Shown: positions 45,103 through 53,917 of the stretch, piece by piece
Layout of the letters: the number at the start of each line of letters is the position of its first letter
Position numbering within the stretch: position 1 is the first letter of the stretch
DNA from: Bacillus sp. FJAT-22090
GTDB lineage: Bacteria > Bacillota > Bacilli > Bacillales_A > Planococcaceae
DNA: 64,000 nucleotides
Assembly: GCF_001278755.1 (NCBI RefSeq)
Contig: NZ_CP012601.1
Coordinates: 186,001-250,000, forward strand
Direction: 5' to 3'
Program-made: the position numbers and the translations under genes
The notes under the pieces: generated by a model
The model's database searches: none
Told to the model about the DNA's origin: nothing
What the model saw: the letters and a program-made list of their open reading frames with translations, nothing else

Positions 45103-45954
45103 ATGATAAAAATTGGTTTGACAGGATGGGGAGATCATACAGATTTATATGTATCTTCGCCGAAAGAAAAATTACAAGATTATAGTGCCCATTTTCCAGT
45201 AGTTGAACTGGATTCATCTTTTTATGCAATACCTTCCTATAGAAACGTTGAAAAGTGGATAAAGGAAACTCCAAATAGCTTTCAATTTATCGTTAAGGCA
45301 TATCAAGGTATTACAGGTCATCTTAGAGGGGAATCTCCTTTTGATTCACTAGAGGATATGTTTGAACGTTATCGGGAATCCATTCAACCTTTCAAGGAAA
45401 GTGGAAAGCTGTCTATGGTTTTAGTTCAATTCCCTCCATGGTTTCAATGTAAAAAAGAAAATGTTGATTATTTATATAAAGTGAGAGCAGAGCTAAAAGA
45501 TTTTGAGGTAGCAATCGAATTTCGTCATCAATCATGGTATACGCATGCTATTAAAGATCAGACTATTCAGTTTCTAAAAGATAACCATTTTCATCATACG
45601 ATCTGTGATGAGCCACAAGTAGGGGAAGGGTGTGTCCCTTTAATTCCTATTTCCACTTCAGAAAAAGTACTTGTGAGACTCCATGGGAGAAATACATATG
45701 GATGGATAAATCCAGGGGATAGTGAAAAATGGCGAGAAGTACGTTATTTATATGATTATAATAAAGAAGAACTTCTTGACATTCAAAAGATTTGCGAGGA
45801 ATTACATACTAACACAAAAGAAGTAGTGGTATTATTTAATAATAATTCTGGTGGGCATGCAGCAAAAAATGCAAAAACCTTTCAACAGATGCTTGGAATA
45901 GAATTTGAAGGTTTAGCTCCAAAACAATTAGATTTATTTGATGGAGGGATATAA
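45103..45954 (+). CDS. yunF: DUF72 family protein YunF
   Basis: A 283-residue TIM-barrel-like DUF72 protein. GLTGWGDHTDLY, FPVVELDSSFYAIPS, FQFIVKAYQGITGH, VLVQFPPWF and AIEFRHQSWY are family motifs; VVLFNNNSGGHAAKNAKTF near the end is typical. Biochemical function is not known; the family shares fold and acidic residues with phosphodiesterases. The ATG at 45103 lies behind GGGGTG. It overlaps yunE by one base, giving yunFED in the same order as B. subtilis. Confidence 0.9.
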   Translation: MIKIGLTGWGDHTDLYVSSPKEKLQDYSAHFPVVELDSSFYAIPSYRNVEKWIKETPNSFQFIVKAYQGITGHLRGESPFDSLEDMFERYRESIQPFKESGKLSMVLVQFPPWFQCKKENVDYLYKVRAELKDFEVAIEFRHQSWYTHAIKDQTIQFLKDNHFHHTICDEPQVGEGCVPLIPISTSEKVLVRLHGRNTYGWINPGDSEKWREVRYLYDYNKEELLDIQKICEELHTNTKEVVVLFNNNSGGHAAKNAKTFQQMLGIEFEGLAPKQLDLFDGGI

Positions 45955-46772
45955 TGGAGTGGATTATACTAGTTTTAGCTGGTCTTTTCTCCGGAATAGT
46001 TGGAGCATTAGTAGGTTTAGGTGGCGGAGTAATTTTAGTGCCAGCTGTATTATTTTTTGGAACGACTCTTGCTTTAATACCTAATATCACACCTCAAAGT
46101 GTGGTTGGCCTATCTGTGATTATGATGATTTTCACTGGTCTATCGTCCACACTTTCTTACATGAAAACGAAGACGGTTGATTTTAAAAGCGGATTTATAT
46201 TTTTTATAGGAAGTATTCCAGGGACGATTTTAGGAGCATGGGTAAATAAAGGGTTAGATTTACCATCCTTTAATTTATATTTTGGTATTTTACTTATTAT
46301 TCTATCAACCCTTCTGCTTGTAAGAGATCGATTAAAACCAGTTAAGTGGTTTGTTGAAAATGGTAGCAAAAAGACATTCACAGATGATAAAGATACATAT
46401 GTTTATGGATATCCAATTTGGTTTGCCATCCTGTTAACATTTGGTGTAGGATTCGCATCTGGATTATTTGGAATTGGTGGAGGGTCTATCATTGTTCCTG
46501 CTATGATCCTTTTATTTTTATTTCCACCACATGTGGCAGTGGCTACGTCTATGTTTATGGTATTTTTATCTTCCATCATCAATTCTATAACGCATATCTA
46601 CCTGGGGAATGTGCCGTGGCTTTATACGATACCAGTTATTCCTGCAGCTTATATTGGCGCGAAATTGGGTGCCAGATTAAATAAAAAACTTAATTCGGAT
46701 ACGCTTGTCGTTGCTCTGCGAATTATTTTGCTATTATTAGGAGTTCGATCCATTATAGCTGGTCTTATGTAA
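45954..46772 (+). CDS. yunE: TSUP family transporter YunE (TauE/SafE)
   Basis: A 272-residue membrane protein with eight hydrophobic segments and the two-fold internal repeat of the TauE/SafE family: GLFSGIVGALVGLGGGVILV in the first half and GFASGLFGIGGGSIIVPAM in the second. Such proteins export sulfite, sulfoacetate or organosulfur compounds or import related anions; the substrate is not known here. Starts at ATG 45954 in overlap with the yunF stop, behind GGAGGG. Followed 18 bases later by yunD. Confidence 0.9.
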   Translation: MEWIILVLAGLFSGIVGALVGLGGGVILVPAVLFFGTTLALIPNITPQSVVGLSVIMMIFTGLSSTLSYMKTKTVDFKSGFIFFIGSIPGTILGAWVNKGLDLPSFNLYFGILLIILSTLLLVRDRLKPVKWFVENGSKKTFTDDKDTYVYGYPIWFAILLTFGVGFASGLFGIGGGSIIVPAMILLFLFPPHVAVATSMFMVFLSSIINSITHIYLGNVPWLYTIPVIPAAYIGAKLGARLNKKLNSDTLVVALRIILLLLGVRSIIAGLM

Positions 46773-46790
46773 AATCAAAAAGGTGGGTTT

Positions 46791-48155
46791 ATGTTGAGAG
46801 AAACTATTCATATTTATCATACAAATGATTTGCATAGTCATTTAGAAAACTGGCCGACTATACATCAGTTTCTCTCCGATAGACAAAAAATGCATGAAGG
46901 ACATGATTCATATCTCATTATAGATATTGGTGACCATATTGATCGATCTAATATCTTTACTGAAGGTACTTTGGGAAGAGGAAATGTAGATTTACTAAAT
47001 GAAGCTGGTTATGATTATGTCACCATTGGAAATAATGAAGGTATTACTCTTAGTCATGAAGAATTAGACAGTATGTATGCTAATGCAAATTTTGAAGTGG
47101 TTGTTTCGAACTTTACAGATCAAAATGGCATCATTCCATCATGGATACTCCCATATAAAATTCACAAAACTGCCTCTGGAATTCATATTGGAGTTGTAGC
47201 TGCTACAGCAGACTTTGGGATTTATTATGAAAAGTTAGGTTGGCATATTCAGCAGCCGATCAATCGACTAAAAGAAGTGTGTGAAGAAATACGGCATAAA
47301 GTAGATATAATTCTATGTATGTCACACCTTGGTATGTCCCAAGACGAAATAATTACAGAGGAAATACCGCAAATTGATGTAATTTTTGGCGCTCACACAC
47401 ATCATTTTTTTGATGAGGGGAAAATGCTGAATGGTACGCTGCAGGCCGCTGCTGGCAAGTATGGAGCCTTTGTAGGGAAAGTTACAATAGAATTTGACCA
47501 TAACCTTAGGGAAGTTAGTTCTAAAAAAGCTGTTCTTTATCCTATAGAAACGCTGCAAATCCCTGAGAATAATGCGGAACAATTAGAAACTTGGGAGCAT
47601 ATAGGAAAAAGCAAACTAGCTTACCCACTTTTTGCGAATCAAACATTATTAAAGAAAAATTGGTTCCATTCATCAAGTATGTCTGATTTCTTTGCTAATG
47701 CATTACTAGCTTTTACAGGAGCTGATTGTGCCATGTTCCCAGCAGGCATTTTCTTAACCGATTTACAAAAAGGGATTGTTACTGCTGGTGATTTGCATAG
47801 ACTTCTTCCTCATCCCATTAATCCATGTGTTGTAAGTTTAACTGGAGCAGAATTGATGGAAACCGTTGAGTTATCCAAAAATGAAAAGTGGCCCCTTCTT
47901 GAAGTAAAAGGTTTAGGATTCAGAGGGAAATATTTGGGGGCTATGCAATTTAACCAGCTATACGAGGATGAAGAAGGCGATGTATACGTAAAAGGAGAAC
48001 TCGTTAAACTTGAAAAAACCTATTATCTTGCAACACTAGATATGTTCACGTTTGGCTATTTCTTTCCAGCCTTTAAATTTGCGACGAAGCAGTATTTTAT
48101 GCCTGAATTCATACGGGACGTGTTAAAGTGGTACGGTCAAAAAAATGAAATATAG
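46791..48155 (+). CDS. yunD: Metallophosphatase/5'-nucleotidase-like protein YunD
   Basis: A 454-residue two-domain protein. The N-terminal calcineurin-like domain has IYHTNDLHSHLENW, IDIGDHIDRS, TIGNNEGITLSHEE, CMSHLGMSQDE and IFGAHTHHFF, the full metal-ligand set. The C-terminal 5'-nucleotidase domain starts about residue 290 with SDFFANALLAFTGADCAMFP. No signal peptide is present, so it acts in the cytoplasm, unlike the secreted nucleotidases. Substrate is probably a nucleotide or sugar nucleotide. Last gene of yunFED. AAAGGTGGG precedes the ATG. Confidence 0.9.
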   Translation: MLRETIHIYHTNDLHSHLENWPTIHQFLSDRQKMHEGHDSYLIIDIGDHIDRSNIFTEGTLGRGNVDLLNEAGYDYVTIGNNEGITLSHEELDSMYANANFEVVVSNFTDQNGIIPSWILPYKIHKTASGIHIGVVAATADFGIYYEKLGWHIQQPINRLKEVCEEIRHKVDIILCMSHLGMSQDEIITEEIPQIDVIFGAHTHHFFDEGKMLNGTLQAAAGKYGAFVGKVTIEFDHNLREVSSKKAVLYPIETLQIPENNAEQLETWEHIGKSKLAYPLFANQTLLKKNWFHSSSMSDFFANALLAFTGADCAMFPAGIFLTDLQKGIVTAGDLHRLLPHPINPCVVSLTGAELMETVELSKNEKWPLLEVKGLGFRGKYLGAMQFNQLYEDEEGDVYVKGELVKLEKTYYLATLDMFTFGYFFPAFKFATKQYFMPEFIRDVLKWYGQKNEI

Positions 48156-48161
48156 TCATTT

Positions 48162-48206
48162 AAAATCCTCCAGTTACATATAAATAACTAGGGGGATTTT
48201 TTTTTG
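48162..48206 (+). terminator. Terminator after yunFED that contains the yunB ribosome binding site
   Basis: AAAATCC (48162-48168) pairs with GGATTTT (48194-48200), extended inward by CAGTT/AACT with one bulge, and is followed by a long T-run. The 3' arm AGGGGGATT is also the only ribosome binding site for yunB. Confidence 0.75.
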
Positions 48207-48983
48207 TTGTTCTATCGTAAAAAGAAAAGAATCAAGTTTTTAAATATGCAGCGTAAATTAGCCATTTTTCTAGCTTGCTTTATCCTTTCTGTAGCGGGTT
48301 TGTTTTATTGGATCAATGCTCGCTTAACTCCAACTTATCTGCAATATGCAGAGGTACAGACGAACAAAATTGCTTCCATGGTGATAAGTAAAGCGATTAA
48401 TACTAGAATTGCTAATGTGTTAGATGTAAATGACATTATTGAGCATGTTCCATCCGAAAGTGCTAATAATATGGTGACGACAAAATTTAATACGGAAATA
48501 ATTAATCGAGTTTTGTCTGATACCCAAAGTTTAGTACAATCTCATTTAGAGCAAGCGGAAAAGGGTAATCTATCAAGCTTACCTTATTTAGATGATATTG
48601 AGTATGATAAACAAACAATGGAAGATCAAGGTGGGGTCGTATTTTTTGTACCAATGGGGCAGGCAGCTAATATACCCCTAATCGGAAACTTAGGTCCAAA
48701 GATTCCCATTCGATTTCATGTGATTGGAAACGTTCAATCAACCGTTGAACAAAGTATTGATGAGTTTGGAATAAACAATGCCTTTGTAGAGATAAGTATT
48801 CTATTAAAAGTAAACGTCCAAATAATTGTTCCACTTGCCAGTAAAATGAGTACGGTCGAACAAAGGATTCCGGTCGCAATGGGTTTAATTCAGGGTCAGG
48901 TTCCACAAATTTATACAAAAGGGGAAGGTGGAAACGCTCCTTCTGTCGAAGTACCAATAAATCCATTACCAAAACAAGAATGA
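48204..48983 (+). CDS. yunB: Sporulation protein YunB
   Basis: A 259-residue protein with a basic N-terminus (YRKKKRIKFLNMQRK), one membrane anchor at about 19-36 and an extracytoplasmic domain: QTNKIASMVISKAINTRIAN, then VVFFVPMGQAANIPLIGNLG followed by GPKIPIRFHVIGNVQS. In B. subtilis yunB is sigma-E dependent and needed for efficient sporulation. The TTG at 48204 is chosen because AGGGGGA is about 8 bases upstream; ATG 48246 would lose the basic segment ahead of the anchor. The ribosome binding site lies in the arm of the upstream terminator. Confidence 0.88.
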   Translation: MLFYRKKKRIKFLNMQRKLAIFLACFILSVAGLFYWINARLTPTYLQYAEVQTNKIASMVISKAINTRIANVLDVNDIIEHVPSESANNMVTTKFNTEIINRVLSDTQSLVQSHLEQAEKGNLSSLPYLDDIEYDKQTMEDQGGVVFFVPMGQAANIPLIGNLGPKIPIRFHVIGNVQSTVEQSIDEFGINNAFVEISILLKVNVQIIVPLASKMSTVEQRIPVAMGLIQGQVPQIYTKGEGGNAPSVEVPINPLPKQE

Positions 48984-49029
48984 TTGCAAGAGCTTACTTT
49001 TGATGTTAAAGTAATAGATGCAAAATGAA

Positions 49030-49272
49030 TAGGTAGAGGCTGCATTGCTTAATAGTACTATACGTGAGGATGACAACGTAGATCGTTTAGGAAAGGAAGC
49101 AGTGCCGAAATTAAATGTTCTTGTCCTATAACATTTAGTTGGGGTTATTTTAAAGAGGAATAACACTGCCATTTATATGGAATCATATAAATGGTGAGCT
49201 ACAGAGTATGAATGAAAGTGTAATCTTGAATTCTATAGTAGAGGCCAGCCATTCTTTTTGGTTGGCCTTTTT
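49030..49272 (+). ncRNA. Lysine riboswitch (L box) with terminator
   Basis: AGGTAGAGGCTGC, GAGGATGACAACG, GGAAAGGAAGCAGTGCCGAA, TTGGGGTTATTT, CACTGCCATTTAT and the closing GGTGAGCTACAGAG reproduce the conserved five-helix L-box core in order (49030-49206). The expression platform is a terminator stem AGGCCAGCC/GGTTGGCCT (49242-49268) with T-run. Lysine would shut off the transporter gene downstream. Confidence 0.9.
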
Positions 49273-49314
49273 GTTTACTGTTCTGTGCCTCCGCCTGAAA
49301 AGGAGGAAACTATT

Positions 49315-50886
49315 TTGGAAAGTACTATATTTTCTTTACTACCACCATTATTAGCAATCATTATGGTTCTTGTAACGAAAAGAGTTTTATTATCACTCGG
49401 AGTTGGTATTGTATCTGCCTCTCTTTTAGTAGAGGGCTTTGACCCGGTAGATTCTTTACTATTGCTATGGGAATCATTTAAAGTATCTTTTTGGGATGAA
49501 GGTTTAAACACATCTAATATTTACATTTTATTATTTATCTTATTTTTAGGTATTATTACTGCTTTAGTTGGTTTGTCAGGTGGAAGCACAGCTTTTGCGG
49601 CTTGGGCTGTTAAACGAATCAAAACTAGAAGAGGCTCCAAATTACTGACAGCGTTTCTAGGAATAATTATCTTTGTAGATGACTATTTTAATGCCTTAGC
49701 AGTTGGCCAAATTGCTAGACCTATCACAGATAGTCATCGCGTTTCACGAGCAAAATTAGCTTATTTTATTGATTCTACATCTGCCCCAGTGTGTGTAATA
49801 GCGCCCGTCTCAAGTTGGGGAGCATTTTTAATAAGCCAATTGGGTGTTATTTTTGCAACTCATGCGGTTACTTCCTATACACCTCTTGAAGCTTTTATGT
49901 TAATGGCTCCTATGAACTTTTATGTTATTGCTACCCTTGCCATCGTTTTCTTTATGGCGTGGACTGACTTTGATCTAATGCCAATGAGGAAGCATGAAAA
50001 GATTGCAAAAGAAACAGGGAAGTTATTCGACACAAGTAAACCTAATCCAGGTGAGCTACAAGGTAATTTTCCAGAAAACAAATATGGAGAAGTTAAGGAC
50101 TTGGTATTACCAATAATTACATTAATTGTGATAACACTAGTATCTATGTTTTGGACAGGTTATCAAAACTCAAATCAAGAACTCAATATATTTGTAGTTT
50201 TTGAAAATACGGATGTTCCTTTTTCTTTATTTATTAGTGGACTATTAGCTACAATACTCGCTGTATTATTATACTTACGACAGCTAAAATATAATCCAAC
50301 AGCAAAGATTAATTTTATTTGGAAAGCTTTAGTTACTGGAATAAGTTCCATGTTACCAGCAATTTTCATCTTAATATTTGCATGGTCATTATCATTTTTA
50401 ATCGAATCTATTGGAACTGGCCAATATTTAGCCAACTTAGTTGCTGAAAACAATATACCGGTTGGAGTAATTCCAGTCTTACTATTTGTCCTAACAGCGA
50501 TAATGGCTTTTGCAACAGGTTCATCATGGGGTTCTTTCGGAATATTACTCCCTATTGGTGCTAGCATTATCATGGCAATAGAACCCGAGCTATTGCTTCC
50601 TGTATTGTCTGCTGTTTTAGCAGGAGCAGTTTTTGGTGATCATTGTTCACCAATCTCTGATACAACAATAATGTCAGCAACAGGGGCTGGTGTAAATGTT
50701 ATAGATCATGTCATGACACAATTGCCATATGCCATAATTAGCGCAGTAATAGCTGCTTTCGGTTATTTAATATTAGGTTTAACTGGATCTGTTATTATAG
50801 GATTCGTATCGGTTGTATTGATCCTAATCATCTTGTTTTTAGTGTGGAATTTTAAATCAAAAAAAGAAGACTTTAAACAGGGCTAA
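49315..50886 (+). CDS. NhaC-family Na+/H+ antiporter-like, predicted lysine transporter
   Basis: A 523-residue polytopic membrane protein with about 12 hydrophobic segments and NhaC-family motifs: IIFVDDYFNALAVGQIARPI, then SAPVCVIAPVSSWGAF in the centre, and FATGSSWGSFGILLPI, then GAVFGDHCSPISDTTIMSA in the second half. NhaC relatives under L-box control are known in Firmicutes and Proteobacteria and have been proposed to import lysine using sodium; this one fits that subgroup by its leader. TTG 49315 follows AAAAGGAGG; in-frame codons further upstream lie within the terminator. Its stop codon is inside the terminator that follows. Confidence 0.85.
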   Translation: MESTIFSLLPPLLAIIMVLVTKRVLLSLGVGIVSASLLVEGFDPVDSLLLLWESFKVSFWDEGLNTSNIYILLFILFLGIITALVGLSGGSTAFAAWAVKRIKTRRGSKLLTAFLGIIIFVDDYFNALAVGQIARPITDSHRVSRAKLAYFIDSTSAPVCVIAPVSSWGAFLISQLGVIFATHAVTSYTPLEAFMLMAPMNFYVIATLAIVFFMAWTDFDLMPMRKHEKIAKETGKLFDTSKPNPGELQGNFPENKYGEVKDLVLPIITLIVITLVSMFWTGYQNSNQELNIFVVFENTDVPFSLFISGLLATILAVLLYLRQLKYNPTAKINFIWKALVTGISSMLPAIFILIFAWSLSFLIESIGTGQYLANLVAENNIPVGVIPVLLFVLTAIMAFATGSSWGSFGILLPIGASIIMAIEPELLLPVLSAVLAGAVFGDHCSPISDTTIMSATGAGVNVIDHVMTQLPYAIISAVIAAFGYLILGLTGSVIIGFVSVVLILIILFLVWNFKSKKEDFKQG

Positions 50887-50904
50887 AACTAGCTCTGTTT
50901 TTTT
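50876..50904 (+). terminator. Intrinsic terminator after the NhaC-like gene
   Basis: AACAGGGCT pairs with AGCTCTGTT (one G-T pair) over a short loop, followed by seven T; it overlaps the stop codon. Confidence 0.8.
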
Positions 50905-50962
50905 ATAATCATGCGTTAAACTAGGAATGAGAAGGTTGTTTGAATTAAAATAATATGTTACA

Positions 50963-50991
50963 TTGACAACAGTGTAGTTAGTTTAAAGAAT
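50963..50991 (+). promoter_or_regulatory. Probable promoter of lipA
   Basis: A perfect TTGACA at 50963-50968, a 17-base spacer and AAGAAT at 50986-50991. TACATTG-ACAA-CAGTGTA (50960-50977), a near-palindrome, overlaps the -35. Confidence 0.5.
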
Positions 50992-51005
50992 GGGGTCGAT
51001 ATGAA

Positions 51006-51941
51006 GTGACATCGTGTAAACCAACGAAATCAGAGCATCAACGTAAACCAGATTGGTTAAAGATAAAGTTAAATACAAATGAGGACTATAAAGGTCTTAA
51101 AAAGTTAATGCGTGAAAATAATTTACATACAGTTTGTGAAGAAGCAAGATGCCCAAATATTCATGAATGTTGGGGGTCACGGAGAACAGCTACTTTTATG
51201 ATTCTTGGAGCAGTTTGTACTCGTGCTTGCCGTTTTTGTGCAGTCAAAACAGGTCTTCCAAATGAGCTAGATTTAGCAGAACCTGAACGTGTAGCTGATT
51301 CGGTAGTTATTATGAACTTAAAGCATGTTGTTGTTACAGCCGTTGCCCGTGATGACTTAAAAGATGGTGGTTCAGAAGTTTTTGCAGAAACTATTCGTGC
51401 GATTCGTCGGAAAAATCCATTTACAACTATTGAAGTGTTACCTTCTGATATGGGTGGGATTGAGCAAAACATTCGTAATATTATGGATGCGAAACCAGAT
51501 ATTTTAAACCATAATATTGAAACGGTACGCCGCTTAACTCCAAGAGTTCGTGCAAGAGCAAAATATGACCGTTCACTTGAACTGTTGCGCCGCGCTAAAG
51601 AAATGCAACCGAATATACCTACGAAGTCTTCTTTAATGTTAGGATTAGGAGAAACACATGAAGAAATTTTAGAAGTAATGGATGACCTTCGTGCAAATAA
51701 CGTAGACATTATGACAATCGGTCAGTACTTGCAACCAACGAAAAAACATTTACCAGTACAAAAATATTATTCACCAGCTGAATTTGGTGAACTTCGCAAA
51801 ATAGCAATGAGTAAAGGATTCTCTCACTGTGAAGCTGGTCCACTTGTAAGAAGTAGTTATCATGCGGATGAGCAAGTAAATGCTGCAGCAAAACAAAGAC
51901 AAGCACAAGGTGAGGAACTACTAGCTACTCAAAATAGCTAA
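51006..51941 (+). CDS. lipA: Lipoyl synthase
   Basis: A 311-residue radical-SAM enzyme that inserts two sulfur atoms into octanoyl chains on GcvH or E2 domains. The auxiliary cluster motif is [12 protein letters not shown] (CxxxxCxxxxxC), the radical-SAM motif is CTRACRFC, and RSSYHAD near the C-terminus supplies the RSSY serine ligand. [21 protein letters not shown] is the family N-terminus. It starts at GTG 51006; the upstream ATGAAGTGA at 51001 is a two-codon frame overlapping this start. It needs Fe-S clusters from Suf and delivers lipoate to gcvH. Overlaps yutD by one base. Confidence 0.95.
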   Translation: MTSCKPTKSEHQRKPDWLKIKLNTNEDYKGLKKLMRENNLHTVCEEARCPNIHECWGSRRTATFMILGAVCTRACRFCAVKTGLPNELDLAEPERVADSVVIMNLKHVVVTAVARDDLKDGGSEVFAETIRAIRRKNPFTTIEVLPSDMGGIEQNIRNIMDAKPDILNHNIETVRRLTPRVRARAKYDRSLELLRRAKEMQPNIPTKSSLMLGLGETHEEILEVMDDLRANNVDIMTIGQYLQPTKKHLPVQKYYSPAEFGELRKIAMSKGFSHCEAGPLVRSSYHADEQVNAAAKQRQAQGEELLATQNS

Positions 51942-52300
51942 TGGATGGTGATCAAATGATTATTGCAGAAGGATATACGTATGAAGTCATAGAAGATTAC
52001 CGAGAAGCTTTTAAGGAAGAAGCTTTTTTAGAAAGATATAGTGAAATATTGTCCAAATATGACTTTATAATGGGTGACTGGGGCTATGGTCAGCTTCGTT
52101 TAAAGGGCTTTTTTGAAGATAGAAACCATAAAGCTACATTTGATACAAAAATAAGTACAATGAAAGACTATTTATATGAGTATTGTAACTTTGGTTGTGC
52201 CTATTTTTTAGTAAAGAAAACTGGAGTGGCACCTAAAGTAGTACCGGTTGTTGAAACAGTTGAACAGATACAAGAAAACCTTGAGCAAGATCATCAATGA
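51941..52300 (+). CDS. yutD: YutD family cytosolic protein
   Basis: A 119-residue soluble protein of the YutD family. YEVIEDYREAFKEEAFLERY, SKYDFIMGDWGYGQLRLKGF, ISTMKDYLYEYCNFGCAYFLVKK are family marks; the C-terminus is variable and acidic. Function is unknown, but lipA-yutD linkage is conserved in Bacillales. ATG 51941 overlaps the lipA stop, while ATG 51956 has a closer ribosome binding site (GGTGATC); the shorter form would have 114 residues. Confidence 0.87.
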   Translation: MDGDQMIIAEGYTYEVIEDYREAFKEEAFLERYSEILSKYDFIMGDWGYGQLRLKGFFEDRNHKATFDTKISTMKDYLYEYCNFGCAYFLVKKTGVAPKVVPVVETVEQIQENLEQDHQ

Positions 52301-52322
52301 TGATCTAGACTCAAGGTTTTTT
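52279..52322. terminator. Terminator after lipA-yutD
   Basis: CCTTGAG/CTCAAGG encloses an inner GATCATC/GATGATC hairpin and is followed by six T. It spans the yutD stop codon and abuts the end of the convergent - gene. Confidence 0.8.
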
Positions 52323-52587
52323 AGTTGAGTAATTCACTCAAGTAATCTCTTAATTCTTTAGCTTCTTCTTCTGTTCTATTAAATACGTGTTCTAGATATC
52401 CTGGTTCTTCCAAATCGTCTGGTCCAAGTATTGCAGCTCTTCCGTATTGGATATCCATCACAAGAACTTTACCAAAAAAACGAGAGCTTTGTAGGACAGC
52501 CAAGTCATAGCGTTGTGATTCGCCTGTGAATCCTACAAATCTTGTTTTAGTATCTTCCACATCATCATATAAGAAAAACCGTTCCAT
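52321..52587 (-). CDS. DUF3055-like small cytosolic protein
   Basis: An 88-residue protein beginning MERFFLYDDVEDTKTRFVGF, with LVMDIQYGRAAILGPDDLEEPGYLEHVF and an acidic C-terminal helix (EEEAKELRDYLSELL). This pattern fits the short DUF3055 proteins seen near lipA and yut genes in Bacillales and staphylococci; function unknown. GGAGTG precedes ATG 52587; an in-frame ATG at 52614 lies upstream of the ribosome binding site. It is divergent from yutE. Confidence 0.7.
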   Translation of the reverse strand: MERFFLYDDVEDTKTRFVGFTGESQRYDLAVLQSSRFFGKVLVMDIQYGRAAILGPDDLEEPGYLEHVFNRTEEEAKELRDYLSELLN

Positions 52588-52672
52588 CTTGTGACACTCC
52601 TTCCTACCTCTCAATTATGGTACTATAGAATAGAAGACAATATCAACTGAACAAAAACTAGGAGGCATTTCG

Positions 52673-53134
52673 ATGTATTTTGTGGATCGAAAAAAAATCG
52701 CAACTACTTTAACTCACATGAAAACTTTACTTGATTTATTGGAAACTAAAACAGATTGGAACAATGACCAAATCTCAAAATTGGCTCTTGAACGTGTAGG
52801 TCATAATATTATTGAGTCTATTATTGATGTGGGCAATTCAATGATCGATGGGTTCATTATGCGAGACCCAGGTGGTTATGATGATATTATTGATATTTTG
52901 ACGGATGAAAAAGTTATAACAGCAGAAATGGATGCTCCTTTAAAAGAGGTTATCGAATTTAGAAAAGTACTTGTCCGTGATTTTCACTCAGTCAATGATA
53001 CACAATTATATAAAGTTCTCTTATCAAACATTACTTATTTGAAGGAATTTCCAGTGAAAGTAGAAAACTACTTAGTGAATGAACTTGGCCCAGTTTCCGC
53101 ATTTTTACCGGAGGATTCCAATGTCCAATTATAA
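52673..53134 (+). CDS. yutE: HepT-like DUF86 protein YutE
   Basis: A 153-residue all-helical DUF86 protein related to HepT/MNT-HEPN modules. IATTLTHMKTLLDLLE, ALERVGHNIIESIIDVGNSMIDG, and FRKVLVRDFHSVNDTQLY are visible; the HEPN RNase motif RxxxxH is only weakly represented by R...DFH, so nuclease activity is doubtful. No MNT antitoxin partner is adjacent, so it is probably not a toxin-antitoxin pair. AGGAGG precedes the ATG. The gene overlaps yutF by 14 bases. Confidence 0.83.
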   Translation: MYFVDRKKIATTLTHMKTLLDLLETKTDWNNDQISKLALERVGHNIIESIIDVGNSMIDGFIMRDPGGYDDIIDILTDEKVITAEMDAPLKEVIEFRKVLVRDFHSVNDTQLYKVLLSNITYLKEFPVKVENYLVNELGPVSAFLPEDSNVQL

Positions 53135-53885
53135 GGCATACTGTTTAGATTTAGATGGCACAGTTTATAGAGGAGAAACGCCGATTATAGAGGCAGTTGA
53201 ATTCATTCACTATTTACAAGGAAAAGGTATAGAACCTTTTTTTGTGACGAATAACTCATCCATGACTCAAAAACAATTACAGCAAAAGCTTGCAAAGATG
53301 GATATTCACACGGAAACGGATCATATTGTCTCTTCATCAATTGCTGCTGCTAATTATATAGAAGAACATTTTCCTGGAAAATCTGTTTTTATGATAGGAG
53401 AAAGTGGCTTACAAGATGCACTAGAGTCTAAACAAATTATGCGAACAGATGATTTAGCAGAAGTTGTTGTGATGGGAATCGATCGACAAATCAATTACGA
53501 GAAGTTTGCAATTGCTTGTCTTTCAGTTCGTGCAGGAGCTGCTTTCTTATCAACGAATAGTGATCACGCATTTCCTAGCGAAAGGGGTTTTCTTCCTGGG
53601 AATGGTGCTTTTACTAAATTGGTGGAATACTCCACTGGGGTGGATGCTTTGTTTATGGGAAAACCACAGCCATTTATGCTAGAGTATATTCAAAAACAAT
53701 TTGGGTATAAAAAAGAAGAAATGGTTATGATTGGTGACAATTATCTTACAGATGTTTTAACAGGCATTAATATGGGTATTCATACAGTGCATGTAAATAG
53801 TGGTGTAAACAGTACGGAAGAAGTACGACAAAAAATTGCTCAACCAACGTATTTTTTAGAATCATTATGTGAATGGATAATATAA
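53121..53885 (+). CDS. yutF: HAD-superfamily phosphatase YutF (NagD-like)
   Basis: A 254-residue class IIA HAD phosphatase. CLDLDGTVYRG carries the DxDGT nucleophile, FVTNNSSMT is motif II, the cap holds EVVVMGIDRQINYEKFA, LFMGKPQPF provides the motif III lysine, and MIGDNYLTDVLTG is motif IV. It would hydrolyse small phosphate esters; substrate unknown. GGAGG precedes ATG 53121 within the end of yutE. Order yutD-yutE-yutF follows B. subtilis. Confidence 0.9.
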   Translation: MSNYKAYCLDLDGTVYRGETPIIEAVEFIHYLQGKGIEPFFVTNNSSMTQKQLQQKLAKMDIHTETDHIVSSSIAAANYIEEHFPGKSVFMIGESGLQDALESKQIMRTDDLAEVVVMGIDRQINYEKFAIACLSVRAGAAFLSTNSDHAFPSERGFLPGNGAFTKLVEYSTGVDALFMGKPQPFMLEYIQKQFGYKKEEMVMIGDNYLTDVLTGINMGIHTVHVNSGVNSTEEVRQKIAQPTYFLESLCEWII

Positions 53886-53886
53886 A

Positions 53887-53917
53887 AAAAGACTGCGATA
53901 TTGCTCGCAGTCTTTTA
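53887..53917. terminator. Bidirectional terminator between yutF and yuzB
   Basis: AAAAGACTGCG (53887-53897) pairs with CGCAGTCTTTT (53906-53916); A and T runs on each side suit both strands. Confidence 0.85.

Noticed and set aside
52673-53134. Toxin-antitoxin system (HEPN/MNT) at yutE
   Set aside because: No nucleotidyltransferase partner, weak HEPN motif, and conserved housekeeping synteny with yutF.
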